A DNA stretch of 64,000 nucleotides, taken from Sorangium cellulosum. GTDB lineage: Bacteria; Myxococcota_A; Polyangia; Polyangiales; Polyangiaceae. Where the stretch lies: the NCBI RefSeq assembly GCF_004135735.1, contig NZ_CP012670.1, positions 1,054,001 through 1,118,000 of the forward strand, given 5' to 3'. This document shows, piece after piece, positions 37,201 to 44,301 of the stretch; positions within the stretch are counted from its first letter, which is position 1, and every line of letters starts with the position of its first letter. A program made the position numbers and the translations under genes. The notes under the pieces were generated by a model. That model ran no database searches. It was not told the DNA's origin and saw only the letters and a list, made by a program, of their open reading frames with translations.

Positions 37201-39125
37201 TGGTGCACCGCTGGCTGCCCGTGCCGGGGCCGGTGCGCCTCAGGACCGAGGTGAGCGGCGCGGGCGACGTGCTCGACGTCCGGCTGCTCGCGTGGCGCGA
37301 GGCGTCCACCCCGGCGCTCTCGCGGTTCGAGCCGGTGTGCACCGGCCGCGTGCGGCTCTCGGACGCGTACCCCGCGGCCCCCGCGCCGGAGCCGCCGCTC
37401 GACGCGCCGCTCTCCGAGGACCCGTACGCGGCGGGCACGCTGTTCCACGGCCCTGCGTTCCAGTACCTGACCGAGCTGCGGCTCGGCGCGCGCGGCGCGT
37501 CGGCGACGCTCGATCCCGAGCGGGGCTCGGTCCCGCCGGGCACGCTGCACCAGGGCATGCTCGACGCGTTCACGCACGCCATCCCGCACGACCGGCTGTC
37601 CCTGTGGGATCCGGAGAGCCCTGCCGGCCACATCGCGTTCCCCTCGCGCGTCCCGTCGCTCCGCGTGTTCGGCCCGGTGCCCTCGGGCCCGGTGCGCCTC
37701 GAGGTGCGCCACGAGGGGCGAGACGGCCGCTTCGTCTCGTTCTGGATCCAGGCCATCGCGGGGGACCGCGTCTGGCTGGAGCTGCGGCTGGTCGAGGTGC
37801 TGCTCCCGCAGGGCGCGATCGGCGCCGCGCCTCCCGGCATCCGCCGGGCCTTCCTGCGCGATCGCGCGGCGGTCGACCTCGCCGTCTCGCGCGTCGACGC
37901 GGCGTCGGGCGAGACGCGCTGCGGCCCGGCCGACGTGCGCACCCTGGACTGGATGCCGGGCACGGTGGCGCACCTCTACGCCGCCTCGGGCGATCTGGTC
38001 GAGGCGGTGGCGGTGAAGGATCACATCGCGCGGCGCGCCGGCGCGCACCCGTCGGCCGTCTCGCTCGCCGGGGTCGCCGCGTCGGCGCCGCTGACCCGCT
38101 GGCCCGTCTCGGTGGCGCGCGACGGCTCCGAGGTCGTGGTCCGCGACGCCGGCGCGCCGGCGCTCGACATCGAGCCTGTGCGCCGCTACTGGAACGCGGC
38201 CATGGGCCTCGGGCGCTGGCCCGCGGAGGACCTGTATTTCGGCCTGATCGAGCGGTTCATCCGCCGGGTGCACGTCGTGGATCCCGCGGCGTTCCGCGCG
38301 GTGAAGGGCCGGAGCCTCCTTTACCTCGGCAACCACCAGGTCGCGGTGGAGTCGCTCCTGTTCGGCGTCATCGTGTCGGCCCTCACCGAGGTCCCCACGG
38401 TGACGCTGGCCAAGGCCGAGCACCGGACGACGTGGCTCGGCACGATGCTCGCGCACTGCTTCGCGTACCCGGGCGCGCGCGATCCGAAGGTCATCACGTA
38501 CTTCGATCGCGAGGACAAGGCGTCGCTCGCGGGCATCATCACGGAGCTCGGGGTCGAGATGCAGGGGGCGGGCAAGGGGGTGATGGTGCACGTCGAGGGC
38601 ACGAGATCGCTCGAGTGCCGCACGCCGGTGCGCAAGATGAGCGGGTCCTTCATCGACATGGCGCTCGCGGTGGGCGCCCCGGTGGTGCCGGTGCGCTTCA
38701 CGGGCGCGCTGCCGCCGGAGCCGCTCGACGGGCGGCTCGAGTTCCCGCTCGGCATGGGCGTGCAGGACATCTGGATCGGCCGCCCGCTCCTGCCCGAGGA
38801 GCTCGCGAGGATGACGTACAAGGACCGCAAGGATCTGGTGATCGGCGGCATCAACGGGCTCGGGCCGAGCAACGCTGTGGAGGAGCCGTTCCCCGGGGAT
38901 CCTGCGTTCGCGGCGTCGGTCTCCGCGTGGGCGGCGGAGGCGGGGGTCTCGCACGAGGACGCGACGATCTTCCGGGTGCTCGAGGCGTGCGCCGATCCGA
39001 CGCCCGAGACGGCGGCGATCCTGGAGGCGGCGCGCACGGGGCGGCTCGCGCCGCCGGACGCGCGGCGGGCGGAGTGGCTGCGGAAGCTCGCGGCGCGCCT
39101 GCTCGGGAGGCGGCTCGGGGGGTGA
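31269..39125 (+). CDS. pfa3: PUFA synthase subunit Pfa3: KS-CLF-DH-DH-hotdog-AGPAT
   Basis: The 2618-residue protein starts at a GTG whose GTGA overlaps the pfa2 stop. KS spans ~8-455 (Cys203 in DAACASS; ECHATGTPLGD; SNLGHLVTAAG). The chain-length factor spans ~478-790, with the KS Cys replaced by Glu (FTVAAEELSG). A linker follows with a helical motif (915-935) and VEVRPTE repeats (~960-1045). Two FabA-like dehydratase regions come next; each has an inactive-looking first hotdog and an active-looking second (His1352 in GHFKDDPCMPG with FEGCLQ; His1761 in AHFLGDPVQPG with IEAMLQ). A further PKS-DH-like hotdog domain lies at ~1927-2290 (DHCPTWTLPALPG, LFHGPAFQYL). The end is a 1-acylglycerol-3-phosphate acyltransferase (~2300-2560; GNHQVAVES, VEGTRS). 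I see no second acyltransferase domain between CLF and DH. It should condense, dehydrate and transfer the product to phospholipid precursors. Confidence 0.94.
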   Translation: MTEATLFEPIAIVGRGCVLPGALDPAALWDNVIAGRDLLAAAPAGRWRLSRERALVGDGREGRDGREGRDVRDRAWSDRGGYVTGFDEHFRRVLARDPFSRGGRPWGDVLALDPLFQWVLHAGREALREAGHEGRSDRAGAVLGNLSFPSSAMSAWAESTWLGALAGVPRPDPRNRFMSGLPAHLLADALGLGAGAFALDAACASSLYAIALACERLHDREVDRMLAGAVCRSDDLFIHIGFCALSALSRTGQSRPFSAAADGLVPAEGAAFVVLERLSDAEAAGRRILGVIRGVGLSNDGRGRGLLAPAVEGQLRAMRAAYAMAGVDPGEVSLLECHATGTPLGDATEIATLTEVFGRREVPLGSLKSNLGHLVTAAGAAGLLKLLAAMDAGVRPPTLHADPLSDAVAASPFRVLRRAEPWEGRRLAGLSAFGFGGNNAHLLVEAYEPASPRGRATRVAARGAAPVTAAASPPAPAGHLAVVAMGLCIGELSGVRAFAEPLLSGGGAAPRRADVSLPADRLRFPPRDLQQALAQQTLLLEAAIEATEGLALPRERTAVLIGMGADTEVCRYMARWRLADTAPARLGPSVDVGALRDAIAPVLQAAGVVGNMPNIPANRLNSQLDVAGPSFTVAAEELSGPWALRLACRALRAGTADAAIVGAVDLSCEPAHAAALEALGVHLPPGDAAVVLVIERLDDAVRERHPVLAVLVDEPAEPGLVLSSTDLAPRFGHAHAASGLVHVAAAVLACRHGRKLDGSPWSDEVRVAEVRCAGLGGGSLSVCIGAGGPPAPLAPPRPSGGPRLTLPAHPPAIVVPGVDTCSSPGDSMEPAPPLPSALDDLPPLYAGPTGFAAGDLLASLPVDEPLRGAPVVGGDPVGELEKGASWGETEGGAARAAAIPGEVAGGAAAFTAQIAQIHGAWVEQQAQVHRRFLEMRQRALETLVRASWGPHPTAGPGPHPTVVEPWPTGVEVRPTEVEARPTQVEVRPTEVEARPTQVEVRPTQVEVRPTEVEVRPTEVEARPTQVEPPRQVEPRPTQVEPPRPLAPPRPTAAPALPAAGAPAPRGPRFSREQLEVLASGRISDIFGPLFARQDGYRRQVRMPMPPLLLADRVTGIDAEPGSMKLGTLWTETDVRWDSWYLHDGAMPAGIMIESGQADLLLISWLGADFENQGERVYRLLGCELTFHGGLPRPGDTLVYDIHVDGHAKHGDVRLFFFHYDCRIGGALRLSTRKGQAGFFTDEELAASGGVLWDPDAAQPAPGARLDPPRLRCQKSSFERADLLAFAAGDGAAAFGPGFERLSTHVRTPRISAPPMLFFDRVDVFDPGGGPWKRGYLKATLPITKDGWFFEGHFKDDPCMPGTLMFEGCLQALAFAMAAMGFTLDSDGFRFEPVPEEPYLLRCRGQVTPASRLLTYEVFVEEVHDGPHPTVYADFLCTVDGLKAFHARRVGLRLSPDWPLSSAPELLSGHAEPGPVARVPWSETGSPPPAGAPAEAGGFPLDYRSLLSCAWGRPSDAFGPLYRRFDEGRHVARLPGPPYHFMSRVLSVSSPMAAMKPGARVEVEVDVPEDAWYFDENASLTMPFAVVLEAALQTCGWLASYIGCALSTDAALYFRNLDGKGTLHAEVLPTAGALRTTSQVTSLSRSGGMIILSFRVECSVSGARVYDLETVFGFFPKAALATQIGLPPTPEQVTALSAPSEFAVDLRSRPERYFGGELSLPRPSLLMIDRIDGLWEAGGQRGLGRLRAQRDVHASEWFFKAHFLGDPVQPGSLGIEAMLQTIQFWMLHHDLHAGLRAPRFEPVMTGREHTWRYRGQVLPSSRRVTVETDILEVGRDDRGPYVIAESYLWVDGLRIYGATLGVRIIDAPPARPRRDVDFDVCGSARRLASLPGAVNRAARRPEPSAQQAADAARAALPPSAQQAADADAEEVLDPGGWVADHCPTWTLPALPGMSMVDRLAGGALRARPGRVVVAVEDVVVHRWLPVPGPVRLRTEVSGAGDVLDVRLLAWREASTPALSRFEPVCTGRVRLSDAYPAAPAPEPPLDAPLSEDPYAAGTLFHGPAFQYLTELRLGARGASATLDPERGSVPPGTLHQGMLDAFTHAIPHDRLSLWDPESPAGHIAFPSRVPSLRVFGPVPSGPVRLEVRHEGRDGRFVSFWIQAIAGDRVWLELRLVEVLLPQGAIGAAPPGIRRAFLRDRAAVDLAVSRVDAASGETRCGPADVRTLDWMPGTVAHLYAASGDLVEAVAVKDHIARRAGAHPSAVSLAGVAASAPLTRWPVSVARDGSEVVVRDAGAPALDIEPVRRYWNAAMGLGRWPAEDLYFGLIERFIRRVHVVDPAAFRAVKGRSLLYLGNHQVAVESLLFGVIVSALTEVPTVTLAKAEHRTTWLGTMLAHCFAYPGARDPKVITYFDREDKASLAGIITELGVEMQGAGKGVMVHVEGTRSLECRTPVRKMSGSFIDMALAVGAPVVPVRFTGALPPEPLDGRLEFPLGMGVQDIWIGRPLLPEELARMTYKDRKDLVIGGINGLGPSNAVEEPFPGDPAFAASVSAWAAEAGVSHEDATIFRVLEACADPTPETAAILEAARTGRLAPPDARRAEWLRKLAARLLGRRLGG
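34154..34395 (+). repeat. In-frame 21-bp repeats encoding VEVRPTE/VEARPTQ linker of Pfa3
   Basis: About 11 seven-codon units (GTTGAGGTGCGGCCGACCGA-like), alternating VEVRPTE, VEARPTQ and VEVRPTQ, sit between the CLF and the first dehydratase. They produce a charged, extended linker unlike the Ala-rich linker of Pfa2. Confidence 0.85.
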
Positions 39126-39224
39126 GCGGGGCCGTCTCTGCTCGCCCCCATCTGCTCTTCATCGAACGCCGCTGCGCGCTCGGTGAGAGCGAGGTCTGAC
39201 AGTGTTCCTGTCCCTGCGATCGGG

Positions 39225-39875
39225 TCACCCCGGCCAACCCTGCGAGCGCGCGACGGTGCGGATCGCTTCAGCGAGCTCCGCCTCGAAGCGCTGGAATGCC
39301 GGCAACATCCGCAGCGCCTCCAGGCTGACTTCTTCGCCGAACAAGCGGTAGAGTCGCTCGGGCTTTCGCCGCATCCCTCCTTCCTTCAAGAGCCGCGCCA
39401 GTGTCAGCTTGGGATCGGCTTCACGCTCTGGCTCGGCGGGGAGTGCTGGCTGCGCTCCGCTGCCGAGCAAGGTCCGGAAGACATCCACGTCGACCAGCAT
39501 CCACGCCTCTGTCTCGCGCACTGGAACACACGGGACCGTCACGACGTCCGGGGCCGCGCGCCGGGCCGCCTCGATGCCGGGATCAATAGCGCTTCGCCGC
39601 GCGGATGCTGGATCCCCTGCGCCGTCGGCGTGAATCACGAACAGCGTGCACTCCGCCCAGCGGTCAGCGATGGCAGCCGCGATCCGCTCGGCGCGCTCGC
39701 CTTGCGCCGGGGGAGGCGCATCGATGCCCAGGCTCGCTTCAACCTCGTTCGTCCCTGGAAACATCCGCGCCGCGAGCGATGGCAGCAAGCGATCGAGGAG
39801 CGGCAAGAGGAAGCCGTAGTCGCTCGGGCCCTCCGCATAGAGCCCTGCGCGGAGATAGAGGTGCCTTCTGGTCAC
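39225..39875 (-). CDS. DUF4276-family TOPRIM-like protein, partner of the upstream AAA ATPase
   Basis: The 216-residue protein starts MTRRHLYLRAGLYAEGPSDY. The acidic pattern EGPSDYGFLLPLL (residues ~15-27), the acidic cluster FVIHADGAGD (~80-90) and VPVRETEAWMLVD (~115-127) fit the DUF4276 family, which I take to be TOPRIM-like (a metal-dependent nuclease or ligase fold). Biochemical function is unknown. Its ATG overlaps the stop of the ATPase gene by 4 bp (39872-39875), so the two are co-translated. ATPase plus TOPRIM pairs with this architecture occur in phage-defence and toxin-type modules; that role here is inference. Confidence 0.75.
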   Translation of the reverse strand: MTRRHLYLRAGLYAEGPSDYGFLLPLLDRLLPSLAARMFPGTNEVEASLGIDAPPPAQGERAERIAAAIADRWAECTLFVIHADGAGDPASARRSAIDPGIEAARRAAPDVVTVPCVPVRETEAWMLVDVDVFRTLLGSGAQPALPAEPEREADPKLTLARLLKEGGMRRKPERLYRLFGEEVSLEALRMLPAFQRFEAELAEAIRTVARSQGWPG

Positions 39876-41311
39876 TCGGCAGCCTCGCTGCCCGCGGCCT
39901 GGAGGAGCGCGTCGACCTCTCGCAGCGACACGACGTGCGCACCGTCGCCTGGTGCCTTCAGCTCACCCACTGCACGCGCGCGGGTCGCGAGCCGGCCGTC
40001 GCGTCGCACGAGATCCATGAAGCGTAGATGCTCGGGGCTGTCCCGGAACGCGGCGAGGACGACAGGCGAGTGGCTGGTGAGGAGGAGCTGCGTGGCCCGC
40101 TGAGCTGGATCCAGGGAGGCCTCGTCTCCTGAAGTTGCTATCTCACGAAGCAGCGAGAGCAGCGTGCGCAGACGTCCCGGATAAATCCCATTTTCCGGCT
40201 CCTCGATGCCGAGGATGGATGGACGGGGCTCAACGTGGAGCGCCGTGAGCAACGCCAGGGCGCGCAGCGTGCCGTCCGAGGCGAGGCGAGCGGGGAAGCG
40301 CTCGCCGCCGGACAGCTTGAACTCGATGCGGAAGGTGTCCTCGTCCGGCACGACGTCGAAGCCGGCGAGCCCCGGGATGAGAGAAACGAGATCGGCCCGG
40401 ATTTCGCCGAGAGCCGGCCCGGGAAGATCCGCCAGGATGGTCGGCAGGTTCGAGGCATCAGGCGCAAGCTCGTGCGACGCGATGCGCTCGCTCGGTTCGC
40501 GCAGGCGCGCGGCGTCGAGCTGGAGGAGGCGGCAACGGGAGAGCTCGTCGGCGAGCCGTCCGGTCAACTGCATGTCCGGCGTGTCGATCCCGAGCTGCTT
40601 TGTTATTTGATCGGAGAGGATGCGCACGTTGAAGATGTCCTCGTCCGAAACGCCGCTGAGCTTCTGACCTGCCTCGAGCCTCGCTACAGCTTTTTCGGTG
40701 GAGCGAACTGAAAAATTGGCGAGCGCCAGGGCGCCTGTCTTTTGCGCACCCAGCACAGAGTGCGTTCGGGGAAAACGCATCTCGGTTCTGAGCTGGCTTT
40801 GATCTTCGGGTCTCATGAGCACATATCGTATCTGTCCCCTTTCCTGCCGTTGCTGGAAGACGATTTCCCGTCCGTCCGAGCCCTTGCTCGCATCCGCCAC
40901 GCGCAGGCATTCGTCGGCGATCGCCAGCTCCTCCGTGCCAGACGGGCGCACTCGGCGCTCTATGACGAGCTCGTACCTGTACCGGCCGGACAACGGACGC
41001 TCGTTGTCCTCGAGTACTTTCTCGTCGTCCTCGAGTGTTTCCAGCGGGCTTTGCAGCAACACCTCCACGGCAATCCGGATCGTCCTCCCCGCCTCTCCCC
41101 CCGAGCGGCTGAACTGATCGACGATCCGCCCCCGCCCGAGCTTGAACGCCTCCTCCAGCGACATGGATGCGAGCCGCCCCAGCAGCCCGATCGCCTCCAG
41201 CAGGTTCGATTTGCCCGCCCCGTTCGGCCCGACGAACACCGTCAGCGGCTCCAGATCTACCGCGAAATCCCGCAGCGACTTGAAGCCATCGACCTCGAAC
41301 CGCGTGATCAT
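39872..41311 (-). CDS. AAA ATPase (AAA_21/OLD-like, SMC-type fold)
   Basis: The 479-residue protein begins MITRFEVDGFKSLRDFAVDL. Walker A is GPNGAGKSN (residues ~29-37), a Q-loop region follows, then an ABC-type signature-like LSGGERF (~332), Walker B SILGIEEPENGIYP (~370) and switch His in LLTSHSPVVL (~418). This is the RecF/OLD-like ATPase pattern. The central ~200 residues replace the SMC coiled coil with a helical insertion. It probably senses a ligand or DNA state and controls the co-translated DUF4276 partner. The start is the ATG at 41311, with AGGG nearby. A plasmid, phage or defence origin is plausible, but base composition does not differ clearly from neighbours. Confidence 0.85.
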   Translation of the reverse strand: MITRFEVDGFKSLRDFAVDLEPLTVFVGPNGAGKSNLLEAIGLLGRLASMSLEEAFKLGRGRIVDQFSRSGGEAGRTIRIAVEVLLQSPLETLEDDEKVLEDNERPLSGRYRYELVIERRVRPSGTEELAIADECLRVADASKGSDGREIVFQQRQERGQIRYVLMRPEDQSQLRTEMRFPRTHSVLGAQKTGALALANFSVRSTEKAVARLEAGQKLSGVSDEDIFNVRILSDQITKQLGIDTPDMQLTGRLADELSRCRLLQLDAARLREPSERIASHELAPDASNLPTILADLPGPALGEIRADLVSLIPGLAGFDVVPDEDTFRIEFKLSGGERFPARLASDGTLRALALLTALHVEPRPSILGIEEPENGIYPGRLRTLLSLLREIATSGDEASLDPAQRATQLLLTSHSPVVLAAFRDSPEHLRFMDLVRRDGRLATRARAVGELKAPGDGAHVVSLREVDALLQAAGSEAAE

Positions 41312-41807
41312 GGCTCGACCCTACCATATCCGCGCTGGCCCGCGACGAGCCGCACCTTGTCCCGGTTCCGTCTACGCCGGCTCGATCACAGCGCCGGTCG
41401 CGTTGCTCGGCCACGTCGCGAACGTCTGGCCTACGCCGGCGGTCCGTCGAGCGTGAGCGACACCCTCGCTACCTCATCCTCCGCCACCAGGAATGCCTTC
41501 GATGACGGCAGGCCTCGCTGCGGCACGCAGCTGACCCTGCGCCCCTGGGCCCACGGGCGCCTCGACCGCCGCCGCTCCGCGCGCTCCCGTGGCCGACGAG
41601 CCTGCACGACCCCCCTCCGCGTCGGCGCACGCGCTGGCCGTCGCGCGCTGGCCGCCGGTCCGCCGGCGGGGGCGCCGACCGGCCGCCGTCCCCGCCGCTT
41701 CGCCGGCTCCTCGACATCGGCCGCCCTTTCACCCCCGGGCGCCGCGCCGCGACCGGGAGCCGCGTTCCTGCTTGATCACGCCGCGAGGCGGGAGATACCC
41801 TCCGCGC
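41312..41807. other. 496 bp divergent intergenic region
   Basis: Lies between the ATPase gene (minus) and a lipoprotein gene (plus). No gene, repeat or clear promoter was recognised. A short minus-strand stretch near 41450-41520 reads SSKAFLVAEDEVARVSLTLD in one frame and could be a gene remnant, but no start or extended homology is visible. Confidence 0.4.
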
Positions 41808-42341
41808 ATGCGCCGCCTGGTCTCGTCGTTCATCCTTCTCTCGTCATCGGCCCTCGCCTCGGGGTGCGCGACCTACGCGCAGGATCTCGACCGCGCCCGT
41901 GGCCACTACGAGGCCAACCGGTTCGAGCAGGCGCTTGCGCTGTTCCGCGTGCTCGAGCACGACCTCGACTCGTTCCCGCTGCCGCAGCAGGCGCAGTACG
42001 CGTACCTGCGCGGCATGACCGACTACCGCCTGGCCGGCCTCGCGCCGCAGGGCACCGGCGTCGCCGACCCGCGCAAGGGCTACCGCGACAACGCGCGCCA
42101 CTGGCTGGGGCTCGCCGCGGCGATCGAGAAGCAGACCCCCGGCGGCATCACCAGCGAGCAGAAGATCCGCCTCAGCGAGACGCTGACCGATCTCAACCGC
42201 GACGTGTTCGGCGGCGCCGAGGCGCTGCCCGACAGCGGCGCCGCGACCGATCCGGCGGCGCAGCCCGATCCGTCGGCGGAGCCCAGCGCCGCCGAGCCGC
42301 CTGCGGACGCCCCGGCCGAGCCGCCGCCGCCCACGCTCTGA
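41808..42341 (+). CDS. TPR-like lipoprotein
   Basis: The 177-residue protein has a signal peptide and lipobox (SSSALASGC). A single TPR-like helical hairpin follows (LDRARGHYEANRFEQALALF, residues ~27-46), then a helical region. The tail is an acidic Pro/Ala stretch (DPAAQPDPSAEPSAAEPP). The start is the ATG at 41808 with GGGAG ~12 bp upstream. Family and function are not recognised beyond envelope localisation. Confidence 0.7.
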   Translation: MRRLVSSFILLSSSALASGCATYAQDLDRARGHYEANRFEQALALFRVLEHDLDSFPLPQQAQYAYLRGMTDYRLAGLAPQGTGVADPRKGYRDNARHWLGLAAAIEKQTPGGITSEQKIRLSETLTDLNRDVFGGAEALPDSGAATDPAAQPDPSAEPSAAEPPADAPAEPPPPTL

Positions 42342-42549
42342 CCTCCGCGCACAAGCAGCACGCACAGCCGGCGATCCGTCGCCGCAGCGCGCAGCGCGTG
42401 GACGCGCAGCGCGCGGGAGACGAGCGGGTCACGCAGTCGGCGGTCCGTCGCCGCAGCGCGCTGCGCGTCAGGGGCTGGACAGGAACCGGGAGGAGTCGAA
42501 GGGGCGGGGGGTGAGCGCGGCGCTCCGGCCGCCGCTCAGGAGGGGGGGG
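42342..42549. repeat. Short degenerate direct repeats between convergent genes
   Basis: A ~33-bp block with core GTCCGTCGCCGCAGCGCG recurs at ~42374-42402 and ~42440-42470, followed by AGCGCG-rich sequence. It lies between the convergent TPR-like and YdcH genes and may act in termination. No gene is seen. Confidence 0.45.
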
Positions 42550-42771
42550 TCACGCGAGCCGTCGGCGCAACGACTCGATCTCGTCCTTCGCGGCGAGCTT
42601 GTGCTTCTTGAGCTGGGCGGCCTCCATCTGCTCCCCCGGCGTCAAGAAAGCCCGTCGACCCAGCTGCCTGAGTCGCGAATCGAGCTCCCGGTGACGCGCC
42701 TCCGCCATACTCAGCCGCTGCTCCGGGCCGAGCGTCGCCACCGCGCGAGGAGAGATGACCTGATGCTTCAT
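42550..42771 (-). CDS. YdcH (DUF465) family small protein
   Basis: The 73-residue protein starts at the ATG at 42771 behind a strong GGAGGTG site. It is an all-helical, highly charged coiled coil (MAEARHRELDSRLRQLGRRA, then AAQLKKHKLAAKDEIESLRR), matching the YdcH/DUF465 pattern in which H-xx-LD and LKKxKLxLKDEI are conserved. Function is unknown in the family. An upstream ATG at 42879 would add a low-complexity head and lacks a ribosome site. Confidence 0.8.
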   Translation of the reverse strand: MKHQVISPRAVATLGPEQRLSMAEARHRELDSRLRQLGRRAFLTPGEQMEAAQLKKHKLAAKDEIESLRRRLA

Positions 42772-43112
42772 GTACCCACCTCCAAAGGCTCCCACAGAGG
42801 AGCCGTGATGCCTTCGAGGGCGCACCAACAGACACCCTCGTTCCGATCGTCGCTGGAGAGGAGATCGACCGCCGTCCACGCTACGAGCCGAGGGCGCGGC
42901 CTGATGAACGACGCCACATTACCGCAAGGTGACGGCGGTATGCAGGCCTTTTGTCAGGCCGAGCCCTCCTGTTTCGTCGACGCGCCGCGCATCGGTACAG
43001 CGGGCACCCTACAGGGTTTACCTTTTCCAGCTCTGCCCAGGACGGCAATTCTGAAACCTCCGTCCACGCAACCAGCGGAACAACCTCGGACGTGAAGGTA
43101 TTCTTCCCGGGC
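42772..43112. other. 341 bp divergent intergenic region
   Basis: Divergent promoters of the YdcH-type and TPR lipoprotein genes are expected. No gene, RNA or clear repeat was recognised. Confidence 0.4.
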
Positions 43113-44276
43113 ATGTTGAGCTCGAGTTTCCGCTTCATGTCGGCCCGGATCCTGGCGTTCGCGGTGGTCCTGGGCGGATGCACGTCCAGGGCCCCTGTGC
43201 CGGCGCGGGCGCCGGCCCCGGCCCCGGCGCGAGCGCCGGTCGAGCTCGCCCCGATCGTCGTGTCCCCGTACTCGGACGCGGAGCTCGCGGCGGAGTTCGA
43301 GCGGGCGCGCGCGCTCCTCCTTGCGGACAAGGTGCGCGAGGCGGCGCCGCTGTTCGATCGGCTCGTCCGCCTCGCGCCCGACGGCGAGGTCGCGCCGCCG
43401 AGCCTCTTCAACGCGGGCCTCGCGTACGAGGCGCTCGGCGACCGCCCGCTCGCCGCGGAGCGTTACGGCGAGGTCGCGCGGCGCTTCCCGGACCACGCGC
43501 TCGCCCGCGGCGCGCTCTTCCGGCTCGCGCGCGTGACGGCGGCCCTGGAGCGGTGGCCCGAGCTCGTCGAGGTGGCGCGCCGCCTGCTTCGCCTCGGCGA
43601 CCTGCGCGTGCTGGAGGCGATCGAGGCGCGCGGCGCGCTCGCGCTCGGGCTCGTCGAGCAGGATCTCGTGGACGAGGCCGCGCGTCAGGTCACCCTCGCG
43701 CGCGACCTCATCGAGGCGCACCGGCTGGGCGAGGCGGGCAAGCCGCCGATCGAGCTCGCGCAGGTGAGCTTCGCGCTCGGCGAGGTGCGGCGGCGCCGGA
43801 GCGAGGCGATCACCTTCGTGCCCGCGCCGGCGAGCTTCGCCGACGCGCTGGAGCGGCGCTGCCAGGGGTTGCTCGACGCGCAGAGCGCCTACACCGAGGC
43901 GATGCGCAGCCTCGACGCGCACTGGTCGGCGATGGCGGGCTACCGCATCGGGCAGCTCTACAAGGAGCTCCACCGCGACGTGATGCAGGTCCCGCCGCCG
44001 CCGAGCGCCGACACCCCGAGGAAGAGGCAGCTCTTCGAGGGGGCGATGCGCCTGCGCTACCGCGTGCTCCTGGAGAAGGGGCAGAAGATGCTCGCCGGCA
44101 CGGTCCGCCTCGGCGAGCGCACCGGCGAGGCGCCGGCGTGGGCCCACCGCGCCCGCGACGCGCTGCGCGAGATCGAGCTCGCGCTCGCCGAGGAGCAGGC
44201 GGCCCTCGCGCGGCTGCCGTTCACCGAGGCCGAGCTCTCGGCGGCGCTCGACGCCCTGAAGGCCGCGCGGCCCTGA
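43113..44276 (+). CDS. TPR-containing lipoprotein
   Basis: The protein is 387 residues from the ATG at 43113 (another ATG at 43137). The signal peptide ends in lipobox VVLGGC, followed by an Ala/Pro linker. Helical repeats follow: FERARALLLADKVREAAPLF (~residues 60-80), LFNAGLAYEALGDRPLAAERY (~100-120) and ALFRLARVTAALERWPELVE. These are TPR-like. The C-terminal half is helical and unassigned. It is probably an outer-membrane scaffold. It is convergent with the VWA lipoprotein gene, with 25 bp between. Confidence 0.8.
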   Translation: MLSSSFRFMSARILAFAVVLGGCTSRAPVPARAPAPAPARAPVELAPIVVSPYSDAELAAEFERARALLLADKVREAAPLFDRLVRLAPDGEVAPPSLFNAGLAYEALGDRPLAAERYGEVARRFPDHALARGALFRLARVTAALERWPELVEVARRLLRLGDLRVLEAIEARGALALGLVEQDLVDEAARQVTLARDLIEAHRLGEAGKPPIELAQVSFALGEVRRRRSEAITFVPAPASFADALERRCQGLLDAQSAYTEAMRSLDAHWSAMAGYRIGQLYKELHRDVMQVPPPPSADTPRKRQLFEGAMRLRYRVLLEKGQKMLAGTVRLGERTGEAPAWAHRARDALREIELALAEEQAALARLPFTEAELSAALDALKAARP

Positions 44277-44301
44277 GCCCCGCCTCCCGGCGCCGGGCGG
44301 C

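Noticed and set aside
33732..38954. Minus-strand open frame of about 1740 codons opposite pfa3
   Set aside because: Shadow frame rich in Arg/His/Val/Ala. The plus strand encodes clear CLF, DH and AGPAT domains.
41469..41732. 87-codon Arg/Gly-rich minus-strand frame between the ATPase and lipoprotein genes
   Set aside because: Low complexity, no ribosome site; a better protein-like reading in another frame is too short to call.
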